From positions 1 through 64,000 of the forward strand of contig NZ_JPME01000014.1 in assembly GCF_000732605.1 (NCBI RefSeq): a DNA stretch of 64,000 bases. Direction: 5' to 3'. Positions within the stretch are counted from its first letter, which is position 1. Each line of letters begins with the position of its first letter. Shown here piece by piece: positions 34,630 to 42,531 of the stretch. The stretch is from Lacrimispora celerecrescens (GTDB lineage: Bacteria > Bacillota > Clostridia > Lachnospirales > Lachnospiraceae). The position numbers and the translations under genes were made by a program. The notes beneath the pieces were generated by a model. That model was not told where the DNA came from. It worked only from the letters and a program-made list of their open reading frames with translations, and did no database searches.

Positions 34630-35187
34630 ATGTGCGGCAGATATTACATTGAAATCGATGATGCTGAATTGCGTTCTATTGTTGCCGAAGTAGAAAGAAA
34701 AACTGCGGTAAAAACCGGAGAGATATTTCCGACTAACCTTGCACCTGTCTTATCCCCAAACGGAATCATGACAGCAATGCGTTGGGGATTTCCTAAATTT
34801 GACGGCAAGGGTGAGATCATTAATGCCCGAAGTGAAACGGCAGCGGAGAAAAACATGTTTCGGCGCCCGATGATGGAGGGACGCTGCCTGGTTCCTGCAA
34901 GCTGGTATTTTGAGTGGGAACGACGCGGAAAGCAAAAGGTGAAGTATGCCCTGATGACTCAGGAAAGGAGTCCTGTATGGATGGCAGGGCTGTCTAAAAC
35001 AGACTTACAAACAGGAGACTCCACTTTCGTTATCCTGACTCGTCCGGCCTGGTCAGGCATTTCATTCATTCACGACAGAATGCCGGTAATTCTCCCTCAA
35101 AAAAGTCACGATGAATGGCTTCATGGACACGACCCAATTAGCACAATGAATCATGCAATTAGTGAAGTACACTATAAGGCGATATAA
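34630..35187 (+). CDS. SRAP/HMCES (YedK) family abasic-site protein
   Basis: 185 residues from the ATG at 34630, which places Cys at residue 2, as the family requires for the thiazolidine DNA-protein crosslink to abasic sites. Key blocks: MCGRYYI; INARSET (Asn); VPASWYFEW (Glu); FIHDRMPVIL (His). The full active set is present. It shields abasic sites in single-stranded DNA. It lies about 800 nt before the SOS-controlled dinB, but I see no LexA box at its own promoter. Confidence 0.93.
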   Translation: MCGRYYIEIDDAELRSIVAEVERKTAVKTGEIFPTNLAPVLSPNGIMTAMRWGFPKFDGKGEIINARSETAAEKNMFRRPMMEGRCLVPASWYFEWERRGKQKVKYALMTQERSPVWMAGLSKTDLQTGDSTFVILTRPAWSGISFIHDRMPVILPQKSHDEWLHGHDPISTMNHAISEVHYKAI

Positions 35188-35272
35188 AAGATCGGGCTCA
35201 GTCATGGCATATTTAAAATTTAAGCATATAATATAAAGATTATATAAAATCTCTAAGGGGCCATAAAAGCGC

Positions 35273-35854
35273 ATGAATGAGTTAGGTACAATCACGCAAA
35301 TGGGACGAATACTGCAAGTTAACAATGCAATGGTTACAGAGGTTTTTACCCGCAGCAGGGTTACCGGATATATAAGCATTATCTACACTCAGTCTGTACA
35401 AGATGAAACCATATCCGAACCCTTAAGGCTTAATGCAAGTTTTTACACAGATGTTCTGAATCCATCCGGTCAACATATATGCTTATGTGACATCCAGGAA
35501 GGCATGCTGGTGGACGCCTTATTTTCACCGATTATGGAATGGCGCATTCCGCCGCAAGCTAACGCTTATTTAATTGTTGCCAGAGAATACGATGAGCCAT
35601 CACTTCATTCTACCACGGCTCAAATTACAGAAGTGGATATGGATAATTTTGTTTTCTATACTTATGATCCTGATAATCCCGATAATCAAATAGAATTTAA
35701 TATTGCCCCTAAGGCTACCGTTCGTGATAAAAATGGCTATCCTGTTCCTTTCCGTACCCTTTATCCTGGTTTATTAGTGAACGTGGTCCATTCCGAAATA
35801 GAAACTGAAGTTATCCCGTATCGAGCGATTGCTTTCCATATTCAAATATTATAG
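35273..35854 (+). CDS. conserved-looking protein of unknown function
   Basis: 193 residues, mildly acidic, without signal peptide or membrane segments. The sequence alternates short hydrophobic beta-like strands (GRILQVNNAMVTEVFT; VTGYISIIYTQSV; NAYLIVARE), suggesting a beta-barrel or OB-like fold in two halves. The ribosome binding site is weak (AAGGGG 12 nt before the ATG). It ends at a good terminator (35907-35936). I do not recognise the family, and its neighbours (SRAP, dinB) do not define a function. Confidence 0.7.
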   Translation: MNELGTITQMGRILQVNNAMVTEVFTRSRVTGYISIIYTQSVQDETISEPLRLNASFYTDVLNPSGQHICLCDIQEGMLVDALFSPIMEWRIPPQANAYLIVAREYDEPSLHSTTAQITEVDMDNFVFYTYDPDNPDNQIEFNIAPKATVRDKNGYPVPFRTLYPGLLVNVVHSEIETEVIPYRAIAFHIQIL

Positions 35855-35906
35855 ATTATCAAAGGCGTCTTTTGCTATCAATAATATAAACTTTACTTAA
35901 TGATGT

Positions 35907-35936
35907 CAGCAGGTCTCTTCAGCCTGCTGTTTTTTT
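35907..35936 (+). terminator. terminator after the 35273 gene
   Basis: CAGCAGG (35907-35913) pairs with CCTGCTG (35923-35929), followed by TTTTTTT. Confidence 0.85.
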
Positions 35937-35963
35937 ATCTTCCCTTTTATTTCCACTATTAAT

Positions 35964-35985
35964 CGAACGTACATTCGATTATAAT
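35964..35985 (+). promoter_or_regulatory. LexA (SOS) box overlapping the dinB promoter
   Basis: CGAACGTACATTCG (35964-35977) matches the Gram-positive LexA consensus CGAAC-N4-GTTCG with one change, and TATAAT follows at 35980-35985. A LexA dimer here would block transcription of dinB. Confidence 0.78.
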
Positions 35986-36002
35986 ATAGTCGAGGTGATT
36001 CC

Positions 36003-37265
36003 ATGAATAATGTCATATTTCATATCGATGTAAACTCCGCTTTTCTAAGTTGGGAAGCAGTATATCGAATCCATCATCTGGGAGGAAATTTAGATTTACG
36101 GGATATACCGTCAGCGGTTGGCGGAGATATTACAAAAAGGCATGGTATTATACTTGCAAAAAGCATACCGGCAAAGAAGTATCAAATAAAAACAGGGGAG
36201 TCCGTGAATGAGGCACTGCGAAAGTGCCCTGACCTGGTTTTAGTTCCCCCAAACTACAACCTCTACCAGAAATCTTCATCTGCATTTATTCAAATCTTGA
36301 AACAATATTCTCCTGTTGTGGAACAGTATTCCATTGATGAAGCGTATATGGATATGACTGGTACTGAAGTCTTGTATGGAGATCCTTATAAGGCAGCAAA
36401 TGATATAAAAGAACGTATACACAAAGAACTTGGATTTACCGTAAACATTGGGGTTTCAAACAATAAAGTGCTGGCTAAAATGGCATCAGACTTTAAAAAG
36501 CCTGACAAAGTGCATACGCTGTGGTTAAGTGAAATAAAAGAAAAAATGTGGCCATTACCTGTAACAGAATTATTTTTTGTAGGCAGGGCAACATTTCGTA
36601 AATTGCGAAATCTGGGAATCAAAACCATAGGAGAATTGGCACAGACTGATTTATCAATCATCAAAAGTCATTTCGGCAAGTATGGGGAGGTTATATGGTC
36701 TTTTGCAAACGGAATCGATGTTTCAGCAGTGGAACCTGCTCCCCCGCCAAATAAAGGTTATGGGAATAGTACAACCACTGCATTTGATTTAGTGGATGCA
36801 GGTACAGCCAAGTTAGTACTGTTATCTTTGGCAGAAACCGTATCTGCCAGATTAAGAGATGACAACGTGAAGATCCGTGTGGTTTCCGTAGGAATAAAGG
36901 ACTATAATTTTGTATATTATGGTCATCAAAAAACCCTTGATACGCCAACAAATATCACCAATGAAATCTATGAAGCCGCTTGCAAAATATTTGATGAGAT
37001 GTGGGATAAGATTCCTATCCGTCATTTGGGAATCCATACAAGCCATGTAACCACAGAGGACAGCCGCCAATTAAATATATTCGATAAAGTAGATTATGAA
37101 AAGTTGGAACGGCTGGATAAGGCAGTAGATGAAATCAGAATGCGCTTTGGAATGGACTCAATTAAAAGAGCAAGTTTTTTAAATGATAAAGCAGTTGATC
37201 ACATGAGCGGGGGAATCAGCCGGGAGAAAAGGACTGTAGATTACAGCAAACAACATATATTGTAG
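36003..37265 (+). CDS. dinB: DNA polymerase IV (Y family)
   Basis: 420 residues. An error-prone translesion polymerase induced by DNA damage. Catalytic acidic residues lie in FHIDVNSAFLSWEA (near residue 9) and YSIDEAYMDMTG (near 107-108). A helix-hairpin-helix segment (FRKLRNLGIKTIGELAQ) and a little-finger domain follow. CGAGGTGATTCC precedes the ATG. A LexA box covers the promoter. The gene is directly followed by a 103-residue protein gene with 9 nt between stop and start. Confidence 0.95.
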   Translation: MNNVIFHIDVNSAFLSWEAVYRIHHLGGNLDLRDIPSAVGGDITKRHGIILAKSIPAKKYQIKTGESVNEALRKCPDLVLVPPNYNLYQKSSSAFIQILKQYSPVVEQYSIDEAYMDMTGTEVLYGDPYKAANDIKERIHKELGFTVNIGVSNNKVLAKMASDFKKPDKVHTLWLSEIKEKMWPLPVTELFFVGRATFRKLRNLGIKTIGELAQTDLSIIKSHFGKYGEVIWSFANGIDVSAVEPAPPPNKGYGNSTTTAFDLVDAGTAKLVLLSLAETVSARLRDDNVKIRVVSVGIKDYNFVYYGHQKTLDTPTNITNEIYEAACKIFDEMWDKIPIRHLGIHTSHVTTEDSRQLNIFDKVDYEKLERLDKAVDEIRMRFGMDSIKRASFLNDKAVDHMSGGISREKRTVDYSKQHIL

Positions 37266-37274
37266 GTGGCAGAT

Positions 37275-37586
37275 ATGGGAGTATTTGGAATTGGAACTAA
37301 TGTAAAAGATATTAATAACGAAGAACCAAAAGGTAAGATGTATCATGTCGCCTGCAAGGTATGGTTTACCGCCAGCTGCAGCCCCAGGCCTTTAAGTTTG
37401 AAGTTTGAAGGTGATGACGGTATGATACAAACAATCTCTGATATAACCATAAAATGTTCAGAAGATAAAAATTATAACGGAATCCCTTCAAAAGAATTTC
37501 AATGCAGCGCAATCAATGGGGGACTGAAAATAGAATTTAAACTGATCTTTTATATGGAAGCCTGTAAATGGGTTATGATAATATAA
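37275..37586 (+). CDS. small protein encoded downstream of dinB, unknown function
   Basis: 103 residues from the ATG at 37275 (AGGTGG 5 nt upstream; a GTG at 37266 is a less likely start). Contains blocks KMYHVACKVWFTASCSPRP and ISDITIKCSEDKNYNGIPS. There are four cysteines and no membrane segment. It must be transcribed with dinB under LexA control and ends at a strong terminator. It is not similar to YolD or to ImuA as far as I can see. A role in translesion synthesis or polymerase regulation is an inference from position only. Confidence 0.75.
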   Translation: MGVFGIGTNVKDINNEEPKGKMYHVACKVWFTASCSPRPLSLKFEGDDGMIQTISDITIKCSEDKNYNGIPSKEFQCSAINGGLKIEFKLIFYMEACKWVMII

Positions 37587-37617
37587 AAAGGTGGGGCCGG
37601 GATCCCGGGTACCCACC
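37586..37617. terminator. bidirectional terminator
   Basis: GGTGGG (37590-37595) and CCCACC (37612-37617) enclose the palindrome CCGGGATCCCGG. It serves the dinB operon on the plus strand and the Cys-rich peptide gene on the minus strand (TTTTT follows there). Confidence 0.8.
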
Positions 37618-37678
37618 TGTAATATTTACTCTGATAGTCCCGGATTCTGCAGCACCCTGCTATCCTCTGGAGTGATTA

Positions 37679-37771
37679 TTACCACCACCAGTTACATCTG
37701 TTACAGCCAAAAAAGCCATTGCAAAAATTGCATCTGCAATTTCTCCGGCAGCATCTGTTAAAGCAACACAT
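37679..37771 (-). CDS. 30-residue cysteine-rich peptide
   Basis: ATG at 37771 with AAAGGGGGG about 7 nt upstream on the minus strand. 30 residues with nine Cys (positions 2, 3, 7, 8, 12, 14, 17, 23, 26), six Asn, six Arg, and a C-terminal WWW. There is no obvious leader or signal segment. The ribosome binding site, the terminator beyond the stop (bidirectional hairpin at 37586-37617) and the extreme composition argue that it is translated. It could bind metal like a metallothionein, form disulfides, or be a spore-associated or antimicrobial peptide. I do not recognise a family. Confidence 0.6.
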   Translation of the reverse strand: MCCFNRCCRRNCRCNFCNGFFGCNRCNWWW

Positions 37772-37884
37772 ATATTTCCCCCCTTTCTAAAAGCGTTATA
37801 CTATACTTTATGGTACAAATAGACAAGGTGTGAAAATCAGGCCCAATGCCAGTCCAGTTACTTCCTGTAATTCCATTTTTTATA

Positions 37885-37915
37885 TGTTACATTTCTATTA
37901 CATAAGTGTTACAAT
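37885..37915 (+). promoter_or_regulatory. promoter with three tandem WalR/PhoP-like half sites
   Basis: TGTTAC-N5-TATTAC-N5-TGTTAC covers 37885-37912, overlapping the likely -10 TACAAT (37910-37915) and -35 TTACAT (37887-37892). The repeats match those at the two NlpC/P60 gene starts. Confidence 0.5.
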
Positions 37916-37956
37916 GGGGTTGTACAAAAACAAAAACAATAAGGAGGTTATGTATC

Positions 37957-38025
37957 ATGTTCTTTGATTTTAGCTCATGTAACTTAAGCGATTTATTAGA
38001 TTTAATTTCTCAGTTCTGCAAATAA
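37957..38025 (+). CDS. 22-residue peptide gene with its own promoter and terminator
   Basis: ATG at 37957 with AAGGAGG 9 nt upstream. 22 residues with Cys at 8 and 21, amphipathic Leu/Phe/Asp composition (SDLLDLISQF) and no signal sequence. The unit is complete: WalR-like promoter, Shine-Dalgarno, ORF, perfect 16-bp terminator within 50 nt. It could be a membrane-active, signalling or toxin-type peptide, or the transcript could act as an RNA. No family recognised. Confidence 0.6.
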   Translation: MFFDFSSCNLSDLLDLISQFCK

Positions 38026-38031
38026 TATTCC

Positions 38032-38069
38032 AAAAAAGGTTCAACCGCCCTCACGGTTGAACCTTTTTT
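38032..38069 (+). terminator. terminator after the 22-residue peptide gene
   Basis: AAAAAAGGTTCAACCG (38032-38047), loop CCCTCA, CGGTTGAACCTTTTTT (38054-38069), a perfect 16-bp inverted repeat. Confidence 0.95.
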
Positions 38070-38174
38070 CTGCAATTCTTATTTCCTGCACAAGCAGAAA
38101 GGATGCCCTTCCCGTACCTTAAGGTCAAATTCAGCATATGATATAACAATAGAAAAAGCAAAGGAGTTTCTTAT

Positions 38175-38471
38175 ATGTGCAGCCCATGCATTTTTACCCC
38201 ATACCGCGATGTAAACTGTAAAGACCTGGTGATCTTCCATGAGGCCACAAGGGATTTACGGGGCGCAACCTATAAGCCCTACCTGGTATCCATTCAAGAG
38301 GCCAGGGGAATCAACTTCCGCTTTATCTGCAATTCCTTCATTATGACCCGTCCTCCCCAGAATGCCATAACCATGGTATGCATTTTCAAACCCTTTTGCA
38401 AAGAGGGGGAAAAGGAGGAGTTAAGGGCGGTTGTAACAAGTATATGTAAAATGGGTTGCTATAAAGGTTAG
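38175..38471 (+). CDS. small Cys-containing protein of unknown function
   Basis: 98 residues with six or seven Cys, paired as MCSPC near the N-terminus and CKMGC near the C-terminus, which could bind metal. AAAGGAG lies about 9 nt before the ATG, so it is very likely translated. Hydrophobic strands PYLVSIQEA and AITMVCIFKPF suggest a small alpha/beta fold. No signal peptide. It is followed by a possible 28-residue ORF and a terminator. I do not recognise the family. Confidence 0.7.
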   Translation: MCSPCIFTPYRDVNCKDLVIFHEATRDLRGATYKPYLVSIQEARGINFRFICNSFIMTRPPQNAITMVCIFKPFCKEGEKEELRAVVTSICKMGCYKG

Positions 38472-38492
38472 TGAAAATAAGGTGATTTTATT

Positions 38493-38579
38493 ATGCGAAA
38501 ACCAAGATCGGAGATTGGATATATCCTGCCCCGATTTTCTTTCATTAGAAACGGCCTGCCAGATCATGATTGGTACTGA
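38493..38579 (+). CDS. possible 28-residue ORF
   Basis: ATG at 38493 preceded by AAGGTGAT; basic N-terminus (MRKPRSEIGY). The ORF runs into the terminator stem at 38552-38592, which weakens the case. It may be only untranslated trailer of the 38175 gene. Confidence 0.25.
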   Translation: MRKPRSEIGYILPRFSFIRNGLPDHDWY

Positions 38580-38598
38580 TCAAAGCAGGCCGCTTTTA
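38552..38598 (+). terminator. terminator after the 38175 gene
   Basis: CGGCCTGC (38552-38559) pairs with GCAGGCCG (38585-38592), with an inner GATCA/TGATC stem, followed by CTTTTAT. Confidence 0.75.
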
Positions 38599-38668
38599 TG
38601 CTGCCTTAGATTTAGTGGATACCCTCGCCCTGATAACAGCCGCCCGCGGCAGCGGTTTATCAAAAGCG

Positions 38669-39856
38669 TTAATAAGCCAGCCGGTATACATCAACCATCT
38701 CTGGTTTCCCAAGTGACCGAATTCCGGGTAAAGTTCTGGATCCGTAAAAGGAACATTTATCCGCCAGCACTTCTAAATCCGTTTCCTTAATTCCCGCATT
38801 CAGTTCTCTTAAGCTGACAGGCATTCCAAGGCTCTTAAAAAATCCTTCCAATCTGTTAATCCCATTAAGAGCTGTTTTTAAAGGCTCTTCAAAGTTCATT
38901 TCCTCATTCATCACACGGACAGCCAGTTGGGCAAACCTCATAGGATCAACTTCGCATACGTACCTGGACCAGGAGCAGAACAGGGCAGACAGACCGGCAC
39001 CATGGGCAATGGCCGGATACATCCCTGACAGTTCATGCTCCAATTGGTGAACCTGCATCATATATTCCCTTCCCAGACCGGTAAGCTCATTATGAGAGAG
39101 GCTTCCTGCCCACATAAGAGTTGCACGTGCCTCATAGTCCTCCGGGTTTTTATCTGCCACAGTCCCTGCTTCCATAACAGAGGTTAAAAGCCCCTCCGCA
39201 ATCCGGTCCGTCAAAGGAGTATCCTTTGTCGGCCCTCCCAGATACCGCTCCAGTGTGTGCATCATGATATCCACGGTTCCGCATCCGGTCTGGAATTTGC
39301 TGACAGTAAACGTCAGCTCCGGATTGCAGATGGCAAACAGCGGACGATGGGTTGGGCTGTTAAACCCACGCTTTAAGCCTCCCTCTTCATTTGTAATGAC
39401 GCAGGATAAGCTTGTCTCACTTCCCGAAGCAGACAGAGTGAGAATGTTGCCATGGGGAAGGGCTTTTGCCGGAACTTCTTCCTTTAAAAAGAATTTCCAT
39501 GGATCTATATCCGGATTAAGTGCTCCATCTGCAATGCACTTGGCCGAATCAATCACACTTCCGCCTCCCACTGCCAGAATGAACTCCACATGTTCCCTTC
39601 TGCACAGCTCCATGCCTTCTTTTGCCAGGGATAAAACCGGATTTGGCTGCGCTCCGCCAAAAAGAATATATTCGATTCCATGCTCTCTTAAGGATTCTTC
39701 CACCAGCCCAAGCAGGCCGCTTTTTCTTACACTGCCTCCTCCATAATGAATCATGATCTTATGAAATCCATATTCAGAGATGATGGCACCTGCTTTTTTG
39801 TGGGTATCACGGCCGAATATTACTCTTGTAGGTACGCAGTATTCAAAATTATTCAT
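38669..39856 (-). CDS. iron-containing alcohol dehydrogenase (butanol dehydrogenase type)
   Basis: 395 residues from the ATG at 39856 (GTGAGG upstream); a 31-residue in-frame extension has no site. The NAD(P)-binding GGGSVIDSAKCIA and metal-ligand region MMHTLERYLGG plus HQLEHELSGMYPAIAHGAGLS place it with YugJ/BdhA-type group III alcohol dehydrogenases. It reduces aldehydes such as butyraldehyde with NAD(P)H during fermentation. It is monocistronic. The exact substrate cannot be read. Confidence 0.92.
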   Translation of the reverse strand: MNNFEYCVPTRVIFGRDTHKKAGAIISEYGFHKIMIHYGGGSVRKSGLLGLVEESLREHGIEYILFGGAQPNPVLSLAKEGMELCRREHVEFILAVGGGSVIDSAKCIADGALNPDIDPWKFFLKEEVPAKALPHGNILTLSASGSETSLSCVITNEEGGLKRGFNSPTHRPLFAICNPELTFTVSKFQTGCGTVDIMMHTLERYLGGPTKDTPLTDRIAEGLLTSVMEAGTVADKNPEDYEARATLMWAGSLSHNELTGLGREYMMQVHQLEHELSGMYPAIAHGAGLSALFCSWSRYVCEVDPMRFAQLAVRVMNEEMNFEEPLKTALNGINRLEGFFKSLGMPVSLRELNAGIKETDLEVLADKCSFYGSRTLPGIRSLGKPEMVDVYRLAY

Positions 39857-40161
39857 TCTATCCTCACTTTCCGCTACGGTCTGATCTTTATGTTCCGCAT
39901 CATTTTTATTCTTAATGAAAATTATACCACGAACATATCTTTTTTCCAATATAGACTCTCCCCACCTCTGTTTCCCTTCATATTTTTTAATATCACAGCA
40001 TATCTTATAAAGGAAAGCCTTAGTAATCTGCTTTCCTTTTTCATATGTAAGTAGTTCGATTCACCTGGCGGCTCTTCGAACGGCTGATCTGCTGTATTCA
40101 GTCCGGGCCCGGCTTGCCTTTATAAAGTAAATCATGCCATGGAATGACAAGGAGAACGCTT

Positions 40162-41328
40162 ATGAACCTATTTAAAAAAGATATCAGACTTACCCATGTA
40201 TCCAGACATCATATCATTATTTACATAGAAGTCATTGTTCTGACATTTCTGTTGGTCTCCTTGTTTTTCATATCCCCTGGTGGGAAACTCTCATTTCCGG
40301 TAGTGAATCAGGACAGTAACGCCAGTCCCTCGGAAGCAAAAAAATATATTAAATGGGTGGATTTTGATGTAACCGCAAGGGCCATGCAGGAGGCCTTCCG
40401 TTATGATGTCAACACCTGTCAGTCAGAGCCCCATTTAAACTGGGTGGATTTACTTGCTTATCTCGGTGTCAAGTATGGAGGGGATTTTTCCAGATATTCC
40501 ACCAAAGATTTAGATGCTCTGGCGGAACAACTGCTTTCCGGTAAAACTATGGAAGAAGTGACTGCAAAGATGACTCATTATGCCTATTACAGAGAAGCTT
40601 ATGGAGCTGTACTGGATGGCCTGGTCGGCCAGTACGATATTCAGATCCCCTCCCAAAATGCGCCCCTCTACGCCACCCCTGCCCTTCTTCCCGACGGCAC
40701 ACAGGATCCGGATAAGGTCTGGGTAAAGAAGTATGGGCTGAAAAGCTTTTCCCCCATTGCAAAGGGATTCCCCTATAACGATTTTGACGATTTTGGAGTA
40801 GCACGCTCGTATGGCTACAGACGGCAGCATCTGGGGCATGACATGATGGGGCAGGTGGGAACTCCCATCATTGCAGTGGAAAGCGGCTATGTAGAGGCCA
40901 TCGGCTGGAACCAGTATGGAGGATGGCGTTTGGGAATACGAAGCTTTGATGGAAAGCGGTATTATTATTACGCCCATTTAAGAAAGAATTATCCTTATCA
41001 TAAATCCTTAAGCCAGGGCAGCATCGTTACGGCAGGAGATGTGATCGGTTATCTGGGACGTACCGGATACAGCCGGAATGAAAACACCAATAATATCAAT
41101 GAACCGCATCTCCACTTTGGACTTCAGCTTATCTTTGATGAGTCTCAAAAGGAAGGAAACAATGAGATCTGGGTCAGCTGCTATGAGCTAACCAAATTTC
41201 TTTCCATGAACCGCTCCGAGACTCTTAAGAACCAGGAGACAAAAGAATACAACCGGGTTTATGATATGACGGATCCTGGGATTCCTGATAATTTCATTCC
41301 GCCTGAACCACCTAAGGAAGAAAATTAA
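40162..41328 (+). CDS. membrane-anchored M23 family metallopeptidase
   Basis: 388 residues from the ATG at 40162 (AAGGAGA 6 nt upstream). One N-terminal membrane anchor (IEVIVLTFLLVSLFFIS), a helical region of about 130 residues, then the LytM/M23 domain with zinc ligands HxxxD in HLGHDMMG and HLHFG, plus YAHLRKNYPY. The catalytic set is complete, so it should cut peptidoglycan cross-bridges or stems. The tail ends in a Pro-rich segment. It ends at a strong terminator shared with the agmatine operon. Confidence 0.92.
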   Translation: MNLFKKDIRLTHVSRHHIIIYIEVIVLTFLLVSLFFISPGGKLSFPVVNQDSNASPSEAKKYIKWVDFDVTARAMQEAFRYDVNTCQSEPHLNWVDLLAYLGVKYGGDFSRYSTKDLDALAEQLLSGKTMEEVTAKMTHYAYYREAYGAVLDGLVGQYDIQIPSQNAPLYATPALLPDGTQDPDKVWVKKYGLKSFSPIAKGFPYNDFDDFGVARSYGYRRQHLGHDMMGQVGTPIIAVESGYVEAIGWNQYGGWRLGIRSFDGKRYYYYAHLRKNYPYHKSLSQGSIVTAGDVIGYLGRTGYSRNENTNNINEPHLHFGLQLIFDESQKEGNNEIWVSCYELTKFLSMNRSETLKNQETKEYNRVYDMTDPGIPDNFIPPEPPKEEN

Positions 41329-41337
41329 CTTAAAATT

Positions 41338-41374
41338 AACGGGGGCTGTTGCGGCAAGTGCAACAGCCCCCGTT
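41338..41374. terminator. bidirectional terminator between M23 and aguA
   Basis: AACGGGGGCTGTTGC (41338-41352) and GCAACAGCCCCCGTT (41360-41374) form a perfect 15-bp stem. Confidence 0.88.
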
Positions 41375-41411
41375 ATCTTCATACATTAGAGGAGACCGAT
41401 ATGTTATCGCT

Positions 41412-42512
41412 TTATTTTACTTTTGGCTGCTGCTGGGTAATGCAGTGGATATTTCCGCCGCCAAATGCAACCTCTTCGGTACGTACCCCAACCACTTTGC
41501 GGTCCGGATACATTTCCTGGATCTGCTGTAAGGCCAATGCATCGTTCTCATCGCCATACTGGGGAACGATCACACCCCCGTTTACAACCAGGAAATTCAT
41601 ATAGGAAGCGATGGAAATCTCGCCATCCTCTCTTGGAAGGGTACCCTCTACCATATCAATCGCGTCTGCGCCATGAAGCAGAACAGGGTTCCTGGTCAGG
41701 CAAAGCTTATGTACCTTTATTTTACGGCCCTTTGCGTCCACTGCTTCAGATAATGTTTTATAAGCTTCCTGAGCCTCTCTATAGAAAGGATTCTCTTCAT
41801 CTTCCGTCCAGATGCAGGCAACCTCCCCCGGTCTCACATACTGGGCAACATCGTCAACATGTCCATTGGTTTCGTTTGGATCAATGCCATCCTTAATCCA
41901 GATAACCTTCTGGCAGTTTAAGTATTCATCCAACATACCTTCGATTTCTTCTTTTGTCATGTGAGGATTTCTTCCCTCACTTAACAGGCACATTTCTGTG
42001 GTAATAATGGTTCCCTCTCCATCTACATGGAAGGAACCGCCTTCCAGAACAAAACCTTCGGTACGATAGGAATCAATTCCTTCTATTTCACATACCTTTT
42101 GTGCCACAAGATCATCCTGATCCCATGGGAAGTAAAGTCCGTCTACCAGGCCGCCCCATGCATTAAAGGTCCAGTCACAGCCCCTGATGCCGCCTTTATC
42201 ATTGATGACAAAGGTCGGTCCGCAGTCCCGGATCCAGGAGTCATTGCTCGTCATCTCAACCACTTTTATTTCAGCCGGAAGATGGGCACGGCAGTTCTGA
42301 AATTGTGCCGGAGATACGCAAACAGTAACCGGTTCGAATTGAAGGATTGCTTTCGCTACCTCAGTAAATATGGTCTGTGCAGGTTTTGCGCCATTTCTCC
42401 AGTTATCCGGCCTTTCCGGCCATAACATCCAAATCTGTTCCTGCTCTTCAAATTCTGCAGGCATACGGTATCCATCCTGCTTTGGTGTTGTGTTCTCAAT
42501 TCTCTTTGCCAT
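41412..42512 (-). CDS. aguA: agmatine deiminase
   Basis: 366 residues. It converts agmatine to N-carbamoylputrescine and ammonia. Guanidino-modifying fold with WIRDCGPTFV, FNAWGG, HVDDVAQYVRPG and the C-terminal nucleophile Cys in GGGNIHCITQQQP. All key residues are present. It is the last gene of the operon arcC-ptcA-antiporter-aguA, 19 nt after the antiporter gene. Its product feeds the carbamoyltransferase encoded upstream. Confidence 0.96.
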   Translation of the reverse strand: MAKRIENTTPKQDGYRMPAEFEEQEQIWMLWPERPDNWRNGAKPAQTIFTEVAKAILQFEPVTVCVSPAQFQNCRAHLPAEIKVVEMTSNDSWIRDCGPTFVINDKGGIRGCDWTFNAWGGLVDGLYFPWDQDDLVAQKVCEIEGIDSYRTEGFVLEGGSFHVDGEGTIITTEMCLLSEGRNPHMTKEEIEGMLDEYLNCQKVIWIKDGIDPNETNGHVDDVAQYVRPGEVACIWTEDEENPFYREAQEAYKTLSEAVDAKGRKIKVHKLCLTRNPVLLHGADAIDMVEGTLPREDGEISIASYMNFLVVNGGVIVPQYGDENDALALQQIQEMYPDRKVVGVRTEEVAFGGGNIHCITQQQPKVK

Positions 42513-42531
42513 AATTTATCCCTTCTCTTTC

